Below are positions 63,021 through 64,000 of a DNA stretch of 64,000 nucleotides, in pieces. The DNA lies in the NCBI GenBank assembly GCA_964020085.1, contig CAXHUQ010000384.1:15001-79000 (forward strand). The letters are read 5' to 3'. The position numbers and the translations under genes were made by a program. Source of the DNA: Micromussa lordhowensis. Lineage: Eukaryota > Cnidaria > Anthozoa > Scleractinia > Lobophylliidae. How positions within the stretch are numbered: the stretch's first letter is position 1; each line of letters begins with the position of its first letter. The notes under the pieces are model-generated. The model saw only the letters and a program-made list of their open reading frames with translations, ran no database searches and had not been told where the DNA came from.

Positions 63021-63950
63021 TCACAATGTTTCAAAATGTTTCAAATTTCTGATCTGGATAATTTTGGATGGGGGTCTTTTGCTGTTTAGCTTGAGAGTTG
63101 CGTAGATAAGACAGTGATCTGATAACCCAAGCGATAGTGCTCCAGATTTTCCGACTAAGTTCACCTTTGTCGTCACAATCAAGTCAATCAAAGACTGTGT
63201 GGTTGGTGTGACACGAGTGGGTTCGTTTACAACATTGTGCATATTAAAAAGGTCGAACAGATCCAGTAGCTTCTTCGTTTTCTGGTTGTTGCCTATAAGA
63301 TCGGTACGTTCTTTGGCGCCCAGCAGGTAACAATTAAGGTCGCCTAGTAGAAAGATATTGTTTGATTTCATCCAGGCCTTCTCAAGTGTGAAATGTAGAT
63401 TATCGAAGAAATTAATCGATAGTCTTTCCGATCTGTAAACCACACCAAATAATGTATTATACGAAGGGAACTTTACCTGGATCCATGCAGCTTCAAGGTA
63501 GTCGTTAATTAAATCCTTGCAGTGTGTCGCCTTAAGGTGTTCAGAATAGTATAAAATGCAACCTCCGCCTTTGCGTTTAGGTCTATCTCGACGGATGAAT
63601 TTTAGCCCGTCAATGTGTAGATCTTGATCTCTGTCAGACGGATTTAAATGGGTCTCGGTGATAGCGAGAATATCAAATCCAAAACTTGTCTGTAGTACAC
63701 GCAGTTCTTCGACTTTGTTACGTAGACTGCAAATATTTAGATGGGCGACCTTCAAGTCTCTAGGTGAGGTATTGATTTCTCGGGCAATTTCAAGCAATTG
63801 ATCACGGTTAGAATCGCATAGTGATGATTCGTTGTAAGGTGGATCCGTTCCTACTGTAAAGTTAAAGGATTCTTGCGACAGAGAAGCAAAAGGTAGCTCG
63901 TTAAAATCGAGCGAAATGTCTTGCAAGTAGACAGGGCATTTCCAAGTCAT
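63021..63950 (-). CDS. LINE apurinic-type endonuclease domain
   Basis: From ATG 63950, 309 residues. VAHLNICSLRNKVEELR, DILAITETHLNPSD (catalytic Glu), LLGDLNCYL (GDxN) and LGLSDHCLIYATL (SDH) are the motifs of the EEP-type endonuclease of non-LTR elements, which nicks target DNA to prime reverse transcription. The N-terminal 70 residues before VAHLN are not recognised. It stops at 63021; linking sequence towards the reverse transcriptase continues in another frame, so the ORF2 is interrupted by at least one change. Confidence 0.78.
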   Translation of the reverse strand: MTWKCPVYLQDISLDFNELPFASLSQESFNFTVGTDPPYNESSLCDSNRDQLLEIAREINTSPRDLKVAHLNICSLRNKVEELRVLQTSFGFDILAITETHLNPSDRDQDLHIDGLKFIRRDRPKRKGGGCILYYSEHLKATHCKDLINDYLEAAWIQVKFPSYNTLFGVVYRSERLSINFFDNLHFTLEKAWMKSNNIFLLGDLNCYLLGAKERTDLIGNNQKTKKLLDLFDLFNMHNVVNEPTRVTPTTQSLIDLIVTTKVNLVGKSGALSLGLSDHCLIYATLKLNSKRPPSKIIQIRNLKHFETL

Positions 63951-64000
63951 TGCTACGGTCCTCTGAATTAGCTTGAAGTGCTTGGGCGTAACATTTCCGC

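Larger units (their letters stand above)
60870..64000 (-). mobile_element. Large antisense non-LTR retrotransposon, 5' end outside window
   Basis: Contains endonuclease (63950-63021), reverse transcriptase (about 62665-61610) and C-terminal region (61644-60910) in order on the minus strand, ending in a repeated TTGTA tail near 60875-60905. Overall a jockey/CR1-like layout. Confidence 0.8.

Noticed and set aside
1..64000. CRISPR array or bacterial contamination
   Set aside because: No regularly spaced direct repeats; introns, poly(A) signals and animal transposon families run throughout.

Overview
This window is animal nuclear DNA. Genes have spliceosomal introns and the rest is a dense patchwork of transposable elements: TTAA-type DNA transposons, Polinton/Maverick-type virus-like elements, Penelope-like, copia and LINE retroelements, a tRNA-type SINE and many foldback MITEs. 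The mix of families (P2X7-ballast/CXC protein, NHL-repeat protein, F54H12-like Polinton genes, Penelope GIY-YIG) fits a cnidarian, probably an anthozoan such as a stony coral; that assignment is inference. No rRNA, CRISPR array or bacterial-style operon was seen. An assembly gap of N lies at 27001-27200.

Layout. 1-357 is the 3' end of a YqaJ-like exonuclease gene. 685-8778 is a complete DNA transposon with 19-bp inverted ends and TTAA target duplications. It carries a ten-exon transposase-like gene (+) and, convergent to it, a three-exon gene (-) joining a cysteine-rich CXC-type region to a P2X7-ballast-like domain. A 597-bp piggyBac-like remnant follows at 9231-9827, and a possible host exon lies at 10377-10652.

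11329-25862 is a 14.5-kb Polinton-like provirus with 173-bp terminal inverted repeats and a 5-bp AAAGT target duplication. It encodes a protein-primed family B DNA polymerase (broken by one frameshift and two stops), an integrase, a packaging ATPase, a candidate major capsid protein, a penton-like minor capsid protein, and about ten further proteins, many with membrane segments. I see no adenain-type protease. Almost every gene has a TATA-like box within about ten bases of its ATG, including two divergent genes whose ATGs are only 22 bp apart. A candidate multi-branched structured RNA lies near 24.2 kb. Integrase plus polymerase would move and copy the element; ATPase, major capsid and penton form a particle module.

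26-48 kb holds MITEs, a decayed NHL-repeat gene, a 2-kb TTAA element with a THAP remnant, an inverted pair of Penelope-like fragments with a hammerhead-like motif, a SINE and nested MITEs. 48871-54470 is a second, unrelated-looking Polinton of the classical F54H12 type. It is rearranged: integrase with chromodomain, penton, small basic core protein, a major capsid gene cut into a protease tail, and only the N-terminal part of polymerase, which has a short intron. 56440-64000 holds LINE fragments, a broken copia element split by another LINE, and a large antisense LINE with endonuclease and reverse transcriptase that runs to the window edge.
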